Source of the DNA: Baylisascaris procyonis
Lineage: Eukaryota; Nematoda; Chromadorea; Rhabditida; Ascarididae
Assembly (NCBI GenBank): GCA_037389465.1
Contig: JAZARR010000230.1
Span: 3,162,001 to 3,226,000, forward strand
Reading direction: 5' to 3'
DNA: 64,000 nucleotides
Under the pieces are notes generated by a model. The model was not told where the DNA came from, did no database searches, and saw only the letters and a program-made list of their open reading frames with translations. Positions 11,968 through 23,968 of the stretch are shown here, piece by piece (the first letter of the stretch is position 1; every line of letters begins with the position of its first letter). A program made the translations under genes and the position numbers.

Positions 11968-14900
11968 TTCACATTGCTCATATCAAATGCTGCAGCAGCT
12001 ATAATTGCAAAAAGAGATTCAAGGGGATGGAATATGAATTTCCGAGAATCGCATAAACAAAGGAAACGGGGGATACGAGCATCCAAAAATTGAATGAATT
12101 AAAGGGGATAAGAACTTCAAAAAATCGGATGGATTTGGAAGATAAAAATATGAAGCTTCAAAGATCGATTTTTTGCGAGGCTTGTCACGTTAGGCAGTTG
12201 ATAAAATTGAAGCACTTGAGCATAAACCTCAGCAGTAAATATTGATGGCTTAATTATGTGAGAAGAAATGTCAACTATTGATCCGAAAGTTTTGCATTAT
12301 TAAGCGGAGGGATATCATTTTTTCCGCTTAAACAAATCATTTCTTATTATGATATGAGTAGTGGAATTTTTCTGCAAAAAAATTGCAATAGCGGTAAATT
12401 TAAACTATCATTTCTAATATTTGAATTACGTTTTTAATGCAATTAATTTTTTTTTTTTACATCAAGTTTCTCTGTAGTTAATCAACCATGGGAGGAAATG
12501 TTTTTTTTATTTTAGGTGATATTGTTCGATTTTTTGTTTTCCATTTCTCTTTTTATGAGAATTTTCCCATCATAGGTATCCTTTGAAAATCAAGGCTGTT
12601 TTCTTCGACTGTTTTTTTTCTCACTCTTCGAAGCGAATTTTTCCTTTTTGCAGTTTTTTTTCTCGTTTGTTGATTTTCAATTATTGAATTCGGCAACATG
12701 GCAGTGCATTCTTTTTTGTTGAGATTGCTTCATTTTATGAAGCTTCACAGGTGATCGGGTTTTGATTGCGATCAGAGGTTTATCTCTATGATGCAGTGAA
12801 TAGTGCAATAAATTGCACATCATCACTGCTCTATGTTTACTCATTGAGCCTTTATTCGCATTTATTTTTTTTTTTTTGCACTAATCGTTTATACTTCCAT
12901 CCTTCTCCGATATTATTTAGCAAAGTTGTAATTAATATTGCAGTGTAAAGCCACTTTTCTATCTTATTTACCTCCTTCCAATACTCGCTTCCTCTCGGTT
13001 TCTCTTTATTTCATATTACTTGATTATTGCCACTTGAGTTGGCGTTTGAGGAACAATAATACCTTTAAGAAAACTTCATCATTTTTTCAAATTCGATGGA
13101 GGTTACCACCTCTCTGATATTTAAATATTTCGTACAGGTGATCTGTGAAATGGAATCCCCCTGATAAGCACAACTAATTCACTCAAAAATGGTATGAGAG
13201 GGTTTATGGTATAAGCGGATCGGCATATCACTTCATAAGAACTTAATAGCACTTGTGCCAGTTTGGTGCATCGATTAAAATGACCCTAATCTTGCTGGAT
13301 CTCCGATCTAATCCATATAGTTAGGATATTGTTGTGGCTTCCATAGGTTTGAAAAGAAAAACAAAAAAACTTGAATGTTGTATCGAGCGAGCATGAGAAA
13401 TCTGCATATAAAGGTCGAACATAAGCGATGATTGACTGAGAACATATTTATTGGAGAGTAGTTGGCTTCATTGCATCCATAGCCATACCTTGTCGTTTAT
13501 ATTACATTTGTTGGGTTATATGAATAAACTCAGTTCAAAGTCCAATCTAATAGGTCATATCCGTTGTGTTGTGGCAATTAAGACATGTGTTCATAATTGC
13601 GTCCTCTCGGCTAATAATTATGCATGTTGATCTACGAAGTTTTGAAACGGCAGGAGAGTGAAGTTCGGAATCTGCGCATGAAAATACCGATCCCAACCAT
13701 ATGGTCATTTAGACGTGTGTTGCACAAAGACTACATCGAACACGAATGCTTGTTTCGTTAACAAGTATTGGAACACTAGTTGTTGCTGTCTCTGAGGGGG
13801 GTAGGGAGGGGGAAGGAATAAGTGGTCTAGGCATGTTTTAGGTGGATTAATACCTTTTCAAGGAAATCGTAACAACAGTTAGAGCAATGTGCAGCAAATA
13901 AGCAGTTCCGGGGGAATGACGCTTTGTAACGAAGTTTGCGAAGAACGAGGTATCAACTTCCATGTTGTTAACAAAGAGGAGGGGCATTGTTGTAACTTTG
14001 GCGGTTTGGGGGGTGAAGGGCGGTGCCAAGACGGTGTAGTTCAGATAGACCCTCACCCTGAGGATGTCCCCTCAAAAAGATACGAAAACTCAGTAACTGT
14101 GGTCCTGCTTACTCGCAGACACCTACACCGCGGCCTTTTTGTCAAGTGGTCGCTCTCACTCGTACCAACCCAACAACAATTATATAAAAATTCCCTTGCA
14201 CTGCGTTCAGCTGTCTGCAAGTTCACATGACAGCAAAGTGCCCGGTTGTTTGCACTGTAGGCTTAGCCAGGTCACCATTGTGCCTATACAGAAACCGCCA
14301 ATACTTAGCCAATTCGACGAATGTGATTTGCACTGACGACGTGTTTACCCTAATAATCACGGCTAACCATTTCTCGTCTTTTCGCGTTGTCATCGGACAC
14401 ATCCCCCACCCCCTCCTCACATTTAATAAAAACCTGCACCTGAAAACTCCACCGTTCCTTACACTTCACGTTCACTAGCGCTGAACCAAATACGGCACAA
14501 CCCTGTAGTCTGCTGTGGGGCAGCCTCCCACCAACCAATTCGGCTGTTTCACTGCAATTCAACAGCCGGCACTTCTGGTATTCATTAATCGATTCGGTGG
14601 CATCGACCATTGCATTAGCAATAGACGACATGGGCTTGCTCCTCGAGATAAATACACACAATGTACCGATGAAAGGCAACCGAACCTTTTAATAGACTTC
14701 TGCACATCTTGCATAAAAATTACAAATGTAACAATGTTTTACAACAAAACTACTAGGCAATTCATCAAGAGAATAGAATAAAGCAAAACATGTGAGCATA
14801 AGAATTAGAATAAAATCATGAGATGACAATTCCGGAATGGAAAGAAGCCCACTGAGCTGTGCCCATAACGGTAGCGCTCATGTCAGACACACCGGAGCCA

Positions 14901-15633
14901 ATTGGGGAAATTATCTTGCAATAACACTTGATTAGAAATATAACCAACTCATTCAATGACAAGAATTAAAAAACTTGAATAAATTACAACATGCAATTTA
15001 AAAATCATTTAGCGGTTTAGTTGTGCAGAATAAGGTACAATCCCCAACTTCCTCACAAATTTTGAAGCAAAAAAAAAACTATGAAGATCGAAGTGGCATT
15101 TAGAAATTGTGACGGATTAGCTAACACTCTCCCTCCCCCCCCCCCCCTCAAAAATTATTCTTTTAGCTTCACAGCCACATTTCATCAAAACGCAGACGTT
15201 ACGAGCGATTGTACCACATTCTATAAATTTACATATATAGTAGAACAACTGTAATGAATAAGATAACTTCACAAAACCTCGGGAAAGTGCGGCTCGCCTT
15301 ACGTTCTCGAGCGTGTTACAAAAAACAGCACAACAATTTGTTAGGAAACTTTCTCAACTTTGACAAAGGAATTGTGAAGTACAGCTAAATGCAATTTTGA
15401 TGCATTTTCCATCTACCCCGACTTCAGTCCCCATAAAACCGGAAAAAACGGCAATAAAACGTCGCAAAAGACTAAAACCCGTCCACCTATTTCATCTGGA
15501 ACAACTTGATCACCTTTAAGAAAAGAAACCAAATTTTGTAAGGCGCACCTCCTCCCCCTCTCCCATAAAAATTAATAAAATAAAAAAGAGAATGCGCTGA
15601 CCCGGTGTACCACGACGATGACATAATTGGATA
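11968..15633. other. Intergenic region between converging ddi1 and the C/EBP-like gene
   Basis: The 3' UTRs of both genes lie here. Content seen: T-rich stretches 12420-12900, a G-rich purine tract at 13796-13817, a GC-richer island at about 13890-14700 with several overlapping open frames but no recognised domain, and a C-rich run at 15131-15147. I found no supported gene. Confidence 0.55.
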
Positions 15634-18600
15634 TTAACACTTCATTGCATAATATCTCTTTTTCAGGCCACCAAGTTCGCATTTGAGACGCTTATTTTCT
15701 GCTAAGAGTTCCGCTTTCTGCATTTGCTCTTCTCTGACCGCCTTCTCCAGCACTTTAATACTGCTTTCTTTCTCTTCCAACAAATGACTCATTACACCAA
15801 CCTTCTCCTGTAGATCTTTGATCTGATTGTCTTTCATCCTTTGCTGTTCTTTGGCCTTTGAACGCGATTTGCGCACTGCATCGTTGTTCTTCTCTCGTTT
15901 AAGACGATACAGTGGGTTTTTCTTTTCGGCCTGTAAAAAAACCTTTGACTAATTGCACCGATACGGGAATAGGGACTGACATTCAATAAACACCTTATGC
16001 AATTAATGCGGGTGTTCATATGTGCGTTCATCTAGCTGTCATATTATTTGCCTATTTAACAGGTGTTCAACCGTCGAGTAACTCTTGACTGCCTTGCCAA
16101 CAACGTCTACATGCTTGACAAGACTTAATTCATCAATTTGTCTGTCCGTTTAGCAAACACATTTGCATATTTACTAAAATTCCAAACAAGCGGCAGCTTC
16201 CTCAATCGCCCCTCATTTTTGATAAGTTATTACTTCACAATGGAGTCGGAAACAACAGAAACTGGAACTGGAAATCACTGCCGCTCAATTTCACTCACCA
16301 ACAGCAATATAGGTTTTATCCCGCTGAAAGTGAAATCGAAAGTCACTGCTGGGCAGAAAAACCGCTAAAAACCCAATTACGGATATGTAATTCACTTCAA
16401 TAGTCATATACACGTCAACCTTTGCAAAATATAAAAAGGCAGTGCTCACCTAAGTTGTAAACAGGTGTGCTAACATAAGCGGCACATATGGATGAGTCTG
16501 ACTAACCTGATAACTAAATCCAAAAAAATACAAAGTGACAGAAGTGAATTTCAGACAGCTGTAGTAATTACAACTTCAACAATGATGACATTTCAATACG
16601 CAACCGAAAGAAGTCTTTGAAAATGTTACCTCTGGTTTAAGCGAATATTTGCGCGGTTTTATTGTCGGTGTGTAGGTGACCTCGACCTGCTCTTTCGCAC
16701 CTGGACTGGATGTCGTCGGCTGCGATGACTGTTCAGACGTTATGGGCTCATCTTCCCATGGTGTTTCCATCTTCACCGATAGATGTCGTCCTGACATCCG
16801 CGGCGTGCCCGGTGCTGTGCCCGCCATATCATCGAATGATTGTTCTTGCTCCTTGTGCTCTGCAATATAACACACCTCTCCTTTCAGCCATCTTCAAATC
16901 CCGCTGTTATAATCAACTCCCGTGGCCCACTTCTGAGATGTACTTGGTCAGCAAACCACCAACATCTGAGACTGCTACAGAACTCATATTTTGACCGAAC
17001 CTATCACTCGTGCAAATATTTACGAAATAACCACTGTTAACGCGATGGTAAAATGCACGCAAATATAGGTATTAGTTACTTTTTGAGGATACGTTCAATT
17101 TGAGAGTTGCATTGAAGGGTTATTTTGTGGCGTGAATTATGCACAGAAAATTCACGACTGCAGTTTCAGTGATTCGCTTATTGAAAGTGATGCATTCACA
17201 AACAAAACTAATAAACATGCGCGCAGAGATAACGACAACATTTTGAGAATGCCCATTTGCAAAAGGCATATAAAACATGATGAAGCAGAGAAAAGTTTGG
17301 TTACCGCTCCCAATAAAAACGTCTCTTCTGTTTATGATGGAAGTTTTATGTGCATAAAAGCGCAATTTCGATCGCTTGGTTCACGTAATCGAAGAACATA
17401 ATAGTGATACCATTTCCAATGTGGCCACTTCGATGTTAGGACTTCTCGTCCAAAACCAAATAGCACAATGGACAATCAAAAAGATGAAAAACATCTCTGA
17501 TATTTGGGGGGAACCGAATAGCTCTATAGAAATAACGAACTGACTGGGCTATCAAGTAGTCAATCTTCCAGCTCTGGAAGTCCACATTTCCTTTACCACA
17601 AACTACAGATTAATAAACCTTCCTCCTGCAAAATTTCGGTATTTCAGGTATTGCCCCATGAGACCCAACCAACAAGGTCTAATTTTCACCAATTTTTTCC
17701 CAGCCGTCCCCCTTGAAATTTCTTTTTCGAATGAGGAGTCAACCCAAGCAAGGAGTTCAACTGAATTCCATAAATGAGGGAGGCTGAGATTTCCCCCCCC
17801 CCCCTCTTCCCCAACCCTCAGAAAAACGATACAATTTTAGGCCTGCGTACGTCGCTATGATTGAACACAGCAAACAAACCGTAAGCAGCGAGATCCGTAT
17901 ATTGAGGTGGATATCCGCACTGCTGAGTGTATATATCACTTTCGATTAACCTTTGTTTATCGATCAGCTCCTCTCCCAGGTCTCCGTCCAAATCTTGCAG
18001 ATCATTTAAATAAGGAGTTAGATCGATATTCTCATCCATAAAATCATCGTAACCGTCCTTTTCTTGTAGCTGCTGACAAAGCATCAATGAATCCTAGAAA
18101 GAAATCATTTCAACAACTTAGAAAAAACCATTCCAACAAAACATCCAACAATCGCCATTATAAATCCACCCCGCTCCTTTTACTATATGAGGCATGTTTC
18201 CTTCATTCATATCCCAAACACAGTCATTTGTATTGTTAATGCAAAACTCGCTACATATGTGGCTGACAAGCGTGAAATGGCTTGATATGGTAACTAGGGA
18301 GGGGAGGTGGAGGGGGGAACAGAACGCTAGATCACTTTCAGCCAGTACTTTCGAGCACAGAGTTCAAGACATCACGTTTGCATATAGACAATAACCTTTA
18401 TAAGCTTGGCCAACTCACCTGCCCTAGCCAAACATTGCAGACCTAATTTTCACGCAACCATAATGACAGGATCACAGCAAAAAATATTTTTGAAATATAC
18501 GACGAAATCTTTAGCTCAAGAACGATTGGAAGTTGAATTCGTTTGTCTAATGGATCGATAAACGAAATGATGAGAGATGAATTAATGTTAAGTCACCAAT

Positions 18601-18815
18601 TACAATACTATTAAAAAAGTTTCAATCTTACTGCAGTGTTAAGCTCAAATCTTCGATTAGTGCTTCACAACAAAAGACGCATCTTTCGCAGCATTAAATA
18701 AACAAACCTGACGATCAACGGAAAACGATAAATCGGGACGTGGAGTCTCTTCTTTTGGATTATTACTTTTGCCTTCAGAGGGCTGAGCATAACGTTCTAT
18801 CGAGAATAAATCCAT
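15634..18815 (-). CDS. C/EBP-like bZIP transcription factor, four exons, 282 residues
   Basis: A nuclear DNA-binding regulator of the basic leucine zipper class. Exons on the minus strand: 18815-18708, 18093-17880, 16859-16630, 15930-15634 (849 nt with stop); the junction phases agree. The start is MDLFSIERYAQPSEG. An acidic N-terminal segment with IDLTPYLNDL (exon 2) resembles the C/EBP activation domain. A Ser/Thr/Pro-rich linker is followed by KPRKYSLKPEAEKKNPLYRL and the basic region REKNNDAVRKSRSKAK at about 196-211. This has the N-x7-R signature and the AVRKSR core typical of C/EBP rather than CREB, PAR or AP-1. The zipper is long: positions 224 L, 231 M, 238 K, 245 L, 252 E, 259 L, 266 L, 273 L. 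The charged residues at 238 and 252 are unusual. It could alternatively be a lineage-specific relative of C/EBP-gamma. Class is sure, orthology less so. Confidence 0.88.
17793..17804. repeat. C12 homopolymer tract (G12 on the gene strand)
   Basis: A run of twelve C on the plus strand, in intron 2 of the C/EBP-like gene. It is one of several G/C homopolymers of 10 or more bases in the window (see findings). Confidence 0.85.
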
Positions 18816-19487
18816 CGTTGTGGAACAGAAAATATGTTGCTGACTAAACGTAACCCTAAAATAGAAAACAGCAATGATATTTCGTAATTAAATGTGAAAA
18901 TGAAACACAACTATTTGACACCACAACAACGAGACGCTTCTAACAACAACACATCAATGATGAAATCTCTATGAGAAGCGTTGAATCATCAAGCAACGCC
19001 CACCATTCGATCCGCCCCATTTGACGGCACGCAACGCACGCCACCAATGTTGACATCATTAGCGTTGTCATCATTAATCGAAAACAACTTCTCTTGAAGC
19101 GAAAATTTATCTACGATATCAGTAAATATTTGAAAGCTTGCCAGCTACGAGTTTACATGCATCCCATGGGAATGATAAACGCATTATTGATCATATTATG
19201 TGGATTAGAGTTTGAGATGTCTATGTGGGACTTATTTAAATGTTTTCTATGTTGAGACATGAAGGTGTATTTTTGTTGTTACTCCGTCTTGTCTGCGTTA
19301 TAAGCGTCGTTTATAAGCATTATGCATATAACGGTTACAACTTTACCGAATGCATTTATAATTTTATTTTGCATTCTGAAGTGAAGAAAATATAAAAGAG
19401 ATACGTGAATAAGAATAGAACGATGTATAACGTGACAACCGAAACAATAATAAAAAATAAAAGCTGACATAAAGCATCTGGGCGAAC

Positions 19488-19495
19488 TGACGTCA
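19488..19495. promoter_or_regulatory. Perfect CRE/ATF palindrome TGACGTCA upstream of the C/EBP-like gene
   Basis: An exact 8-bp CREB/ATF consensus, 673 bp upstream of the C/EBP-like start codon. C/EBP and ATF proteins can bind such sites, but function here is inferred from sequence and position only. Confidence 0.35.
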
Positions 19496-19649
19496 TACTT
19501 CTCGGCGTTCAAAGTGCAAAAGCATAAATAGTGTGAGGATCGAAACGACTCAGCTGTAGTTTGAAAAGAGAAGCGGGTTGATTAACGATCTTGTCAAGAA
19601 GCAGATTCCACGTCCTTCAGAGCACATAATTAGAAACTATGAAGAACAT

Positions 19650-20512
19650 TGTTTATGTTACAGCATTTTCTGACGAGTTGAAACTGATATCCATATCGAC
19701 TATGCAGAATGCGCAAGCTGTGGTACTTTCGAAAGCACAACGTCAGGAAAGACACGCAAAATTTTGTGACAAAGAATCGAATCAAACTTGAGCTTGCACA
19801 ATTTTTGATGCTTCTAATTGAAAGATTTTTGTTCTAGTGGTGTAATAATTTGGCTGGTACGAACCACGGTAACCCTTGTAAACAACGATAGAAACGAAAC
19901 GTTTTTGCTTATTTTCTAGCAATGTGATATTTTAAATCAAATAAGGAGACCCGTTGAAGGAGTGCAATATTCCAAAATGGATCAGCAATAAGGAATGAAA
20001 GCATTTTTTGAATGTTTGGTAAAATAAAAATGCGGAGAAATAGGTTACGATTTTTGATTTTTTAGCCAGAGTAGAGTACTGCTGACTCCAATGAAGTTCT
20101 CAATCGATTACTGTACTGAGGTCATAAACACCATCTGCTGAAGAAAGAACGTTATCCTCCTCACCTGTGGAAACATCCATGCCTGAAGATGATATTGATC
20201 ACTTGACCTTTTTTATGGGAAACATTCAACTATCGTAGTTTCGACCAATTGACGGATGTATCAAGGTCGTTTATACAAAACGGAAGTCATGCAGAGTCAT
20301 GCAGCGGACTATAAGTTTCGAGGTTGTCAGCAGAGAGCTTGATTTACTCAGGATTTTATCAGAAATGATATCGTTAATCAAGGCACTTCCTTGTGGGACG
20401 TCATTATGGATCGATGTGTCTGTGGCCAATTCTCAATCAGAAACGTTGTCCACATAAAATGTTCTAATTCACTAATAGCAGACCTTCGATAGCGCCATAT
20501 TTGTACGTAATG
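19650..20512 (-). mobile_element. Decayed LINE (non-LTR retrotransposon) reverse transcriptase fragment
   Basis: Read on the minus strand, with stops and frameshifts, this segment gives in the right order the landmarks of jockey/CR1-like reverse transcriptases. KYGAIEGLLL lies at about 20505-20470 and VPQGSAL at about 20399-20380 (the VPQGS motif). INDI-like and LIRC-like stretches follow where the FADD motif should be. Then come LDTSVNWSKL at about 20270-20238, DLSTVID near 20115, and SPYLI and NITLLENKQKRFV at about 19935-19890 (thumb region, usually LLExVQRR). The FADD catalytic residues are lost. The spacing between landmarks is close to normal, so this is an old single insertion with point decay rather than chance matches. 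No ends or target-site duplications were identified. Confidence 0.65.
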
Positions 20513-21929
20513 GGGAGGGAGAGGGAGGAGATTATGCCGATAACGAATTTCAAAACGACCGTAAATTTGAAAAGAAATGAGAAGAAAAGAGGGGTAAACG
20601 TATATTCGAAGGAACTCGGTAAAGAGTGCATCCAGGCAACCCTTCGTTCCCGTACTCTTAACATGTTCATGCATCTTGCATTCGCTAACAATCTACCGAA
20701 CTTATTGCGCTCAGTACAGAAAACAAGATGTGCTTGATAACGGGCTCATTATATGCAGGTTCATGGTATAGACTCATATTCAGGGAGTGGGGGGAGGAAA
20801 GGGAGTTAAAAGTGTTCTATAAACGAGCAAAAGGCAGTACACTTCGAATGATTTACCTATATTTTAGGCTAGGTATAAGAGTATATGGCGATGACACATC
20901 GATCTTTTATATTGGCTGACTTTCACTATCCTTCACGTTGTCTTTGATTATCACAATGTCTACTGTCAATATAGCCGCAAAACATTAACAGTTTCTAGTT
21001 TTAGCGTTAAATGGTTTATACCACCACCTTAGTTAGTACTGAAAAAAAAAAACTATCCGCCCCCTACATAATTATCCGTGCAATGTAAATAACCTGTGTA
21101 TCTCCCTTAGTCGAATTCGTTGTTTCATTGCGTTTCTCCAGGAGTCATTGATTATCTATCAAGTGAAAAAATAGCTAATGATTTCTATTTGTATGCGCAG
21201 TCATATATATTTACATTTTAGAGAGGCTTAATTTATGCTTCATTTCATTGATTTGCTTTGATATGCAAATTGTTTTGGTTGATTTGCATTTAACAGCTAT
21301 AATCAAATGTTGATAATTGTTGTTATAGGTGTGCTGCGAAGAGAGGATATCCGGCAAAGGGGATGGGAGAGGGAAGGCTATCATCGGTGATTGGGGACCC
21401 TTCATCATAATACTATGAGATGTTAACTCATATGAGATATTGAATCGAATTAATCGAAAGAATATTGATCACTGAGGAAGAAGTTAATATGAAGATTGTA
21501 TGTGTTATTGCAGTTGGTGGCGAATGTGAAAGTAGGCAATATCTTCGTTAGCAGCCGGCTTGTCGGAAAACGTTCTAAGAAATATGCTGTTGTTTTTGCA
21601 ACAGATTACAAGATATAAGAGCAAAAGGCCATAGGTAGGAGGCAGTTTTTTGAAATTATTGCTACATATTGAGGGTATTTGAGATGTTGAGTACACTTTA
21701 GAAGTAGATGTGTTAATTTAAAGCAGTGAATGAGGTGCTGTTCTTCTTTGAAAAAGGGGGAGAGGGAAGGAGGGTGGGCAAATCACTGAGGTCATCAATT
21801 TTTTTAGCGATGCCAAAAATTGACGGTTAAAATATTTTTGAAATTTGCAACCCTCACCGGAGGGATCGATGCACTATCCACGCAAATTGCTTAGATCAAT
21901 AGCACATATCGGGACATTGAGATTTTCAG

Positions 21930-22221
21930 ATATGAAGACATCCGTGTTCGTTTCATTGCTGGCACAGAGGCAACTCTGTTTGTTATCGATCCAACCTATT
22001 TTAGGTGATAAACGCACTAATCCCACTGGCAGGGTTAGTTACTTTAAAATATTTCCATATATCATTTTTGGTACTCACTTGTTCAGAAACCTGGTGAAGT
22101 CCACGATGATCTCTGGGAATTCTTCGATTTTGATCAATTCAATAATTTGACCATCTCAAGCATCGTAGTATCTAAGTCAGCTGTAAAAGGTTTGATCATT
22201 AAAATTGTTGATAAAGTCTAG
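21930..22221 (+). other. Two exon-like open stretches of unknown gene
   Basis: After a TTTTCAG at 21923-21929, an open stretch reads YEDIRVRFIAGTEATLFVID up to a GT at 22005. After a TTCAG at 22082-22086, another reads KPGEVHDDLWEFFDFDQF and continues to a stop at 22219. Both look like protein in composition and have acceptor sites. However, the phases do not join directly (2 into 0) and I do not recognise the family. They may be an unknown gene's last exons, pseudogene pieces, or chance. Confidence 0.22.
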
Positions 22222-23311
22222 CAGCACCTCAGGTGCCAAGTGAAAAGATGTAGGGGTCTGTTGTCAGTTTCCATTAGGTTTTGTTTGATTTAAACATTAT
22301 TTGATCTCAGTATCAATTTCAACGTTCCTTGTTTTATGAGGTTTGCAAAATTTTGTATTAGAAGGAAAATCTCTGACAAAGAGCAATCCAACACACGTTT
22401 CCCAAAACATCGAGAAATAATAATTGAGAGAGCAGTCATAGTCTATTTTTCATAGAGTGGGTTGATTTATCCGCCCATATAAAATGGCCTTTCTTGTGTC
22501 TGATATAGTGATTAGTTTTCTCTGGGAGTCGAAAATGGGCTCCGATTCTGATCAACTATTGCGGTTATTGAATTTATTTATTCGCAGATTTGAAGGGGAA
22601 TTCTTATCAAATGCTGAAATCAAATATCTTGATTGTTATAGATGATAAGGAAGAGATTCGTTTGCATTCCTGCAATCAATTTTTGTTGAAGATCTGGCAT
22701 TAGGGTATGAGTCATCAGATTGCAACGGCATATCTCACTGCTTTATTCTTCTTGATACGGTATTGCTCACCATTTCGCATCAATGCGGTTTTATTATTTA
22801 GGAATCTAAGCGCTGAAGACCTAGTGTTATATTAAATAAAAGTTGTCAAATTAAATAACAACCTTAACGTCATATCTTCAACACTTCGAATAATTGCTGC
22901 AAGAGGGTTTTTAAGGTGAAGAAAGGTGTGTGAAGTAGGGCTGTAATGAATCGGCGAGATTTTAAACAACTCATACATCAAACATTTGTGCAAGAACGCA
23001 TTTTTACATGCGTAGGAACCTACTGCAGCAGTCGTTGAATATTACACTGTTTTATATATGTTGATGAAGGAATGACGAGATCATCGTTCCCTTCCCCTCT
23101 TCCCTTTTCCTCGGTTTAATTGAGAAAAGGGAAGTCGGTTTTCACAGATTTTAAATATCAAGGTGGAATATCCTTAGCACGTCCCCAAATATCAGTCGTA
23201 TCGTGTTGTTAACTGATTTTTATACTGACTTCAATAGTCGTTCTTCACTTTCCCCAAATACGCAACGATTTATATTGTGTAATAATTGTAAATAAATGAT
23301 CTCTGACAATA

Positions 23312-23348
23312 TGACGTCATCTAGTGTGAAGAAGCAACACTGACGTCA
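23312..23348. promoter_or_regulatory. Pair of TGACGTCA sites upstream of the DHX33-like gene
   Basis: Exact CRE/ATF palindromes at 23312-23319 and 23341-23348, 29 bp apart, about 0.6 kb upstream of the predicted start codon. Two perfect 8-mers this close are unlikely by chance in AT-rich DNA. Regulation by CREB/ATF/C/EBP factors is inferred. Confidence 0.4.
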
Positions 23349-23968
23349 TGCACGAATCACAGCATCAATATTATGAATGATATCGATAAAATTTGAGAGG
23401 TATTCCGCTCATTTAGACAATTGTTGCAAATGAGGAGAGACGATTATAAAATTTATATATCACTTAAAATAGAAAAGAATTTCAGAGGACTTTTACGAGA
23501 AGAAAGATATTATTTTATTAACAAATCTTATGAAACTATTCTATATTCATTTCTTGAAACATTCATTGCAAATTTTGCAATACTTTTCTGCAGTTGAATT
23601 GCAATTGCATTTGTTGTTCTCATTATTTGAAATCCTGCTTCAGATTGTTCGTATTTATGACTAATTATCTATAGATTCATATAATCATCTATTTACCTGT
23701 GTATATACCTGTGCAGCTTTCCATTCACCTATTTAGATAATTTTAGAATTGTTTATATGTCTATTTATTTATCTGAAAAATTCAACTTCATATGTGCATG
23801 CGTGGATAGCAGTCAGAAATTGAAATATATCGTTCCGTTATGCATATTACGATCAGCATCACGCGAAATGAATCGTTGCTGTTTCAGTATTAATGAAGGA
23901 TATTGTTGATATGGATACTATTAAGATCAGTTTTTTGATCTGATTGATTATCGATCGGACTGTCAATA

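Larger units (their letters stand above)
18816..23968. other. Divergent intergenic region between the C/EBP-like and DHX33-like genes
   Basis: 5.2 kb holding promoters for both genes. It contains a perfect TGACGTCA at 19488-19495, a LINE reverse transcriptase remnant (19650-20512, minus), exon-like open stretches at 21930-22221 (plus), G-rich purine tracts at about 20512-20530, 21358-21377 and 21758-21779, and two TGACGTCA sites at 23312 and 23341 upstream of the DHX33-like start. Confidence 0.55.

Noticed and set aside
19639..19791. Small plus-strand open frame of 50 residues starting MKNIVYVTAF
   Set aside because: It lies antisense to the 3' part of the LINE relic and has no splice or promoter support.
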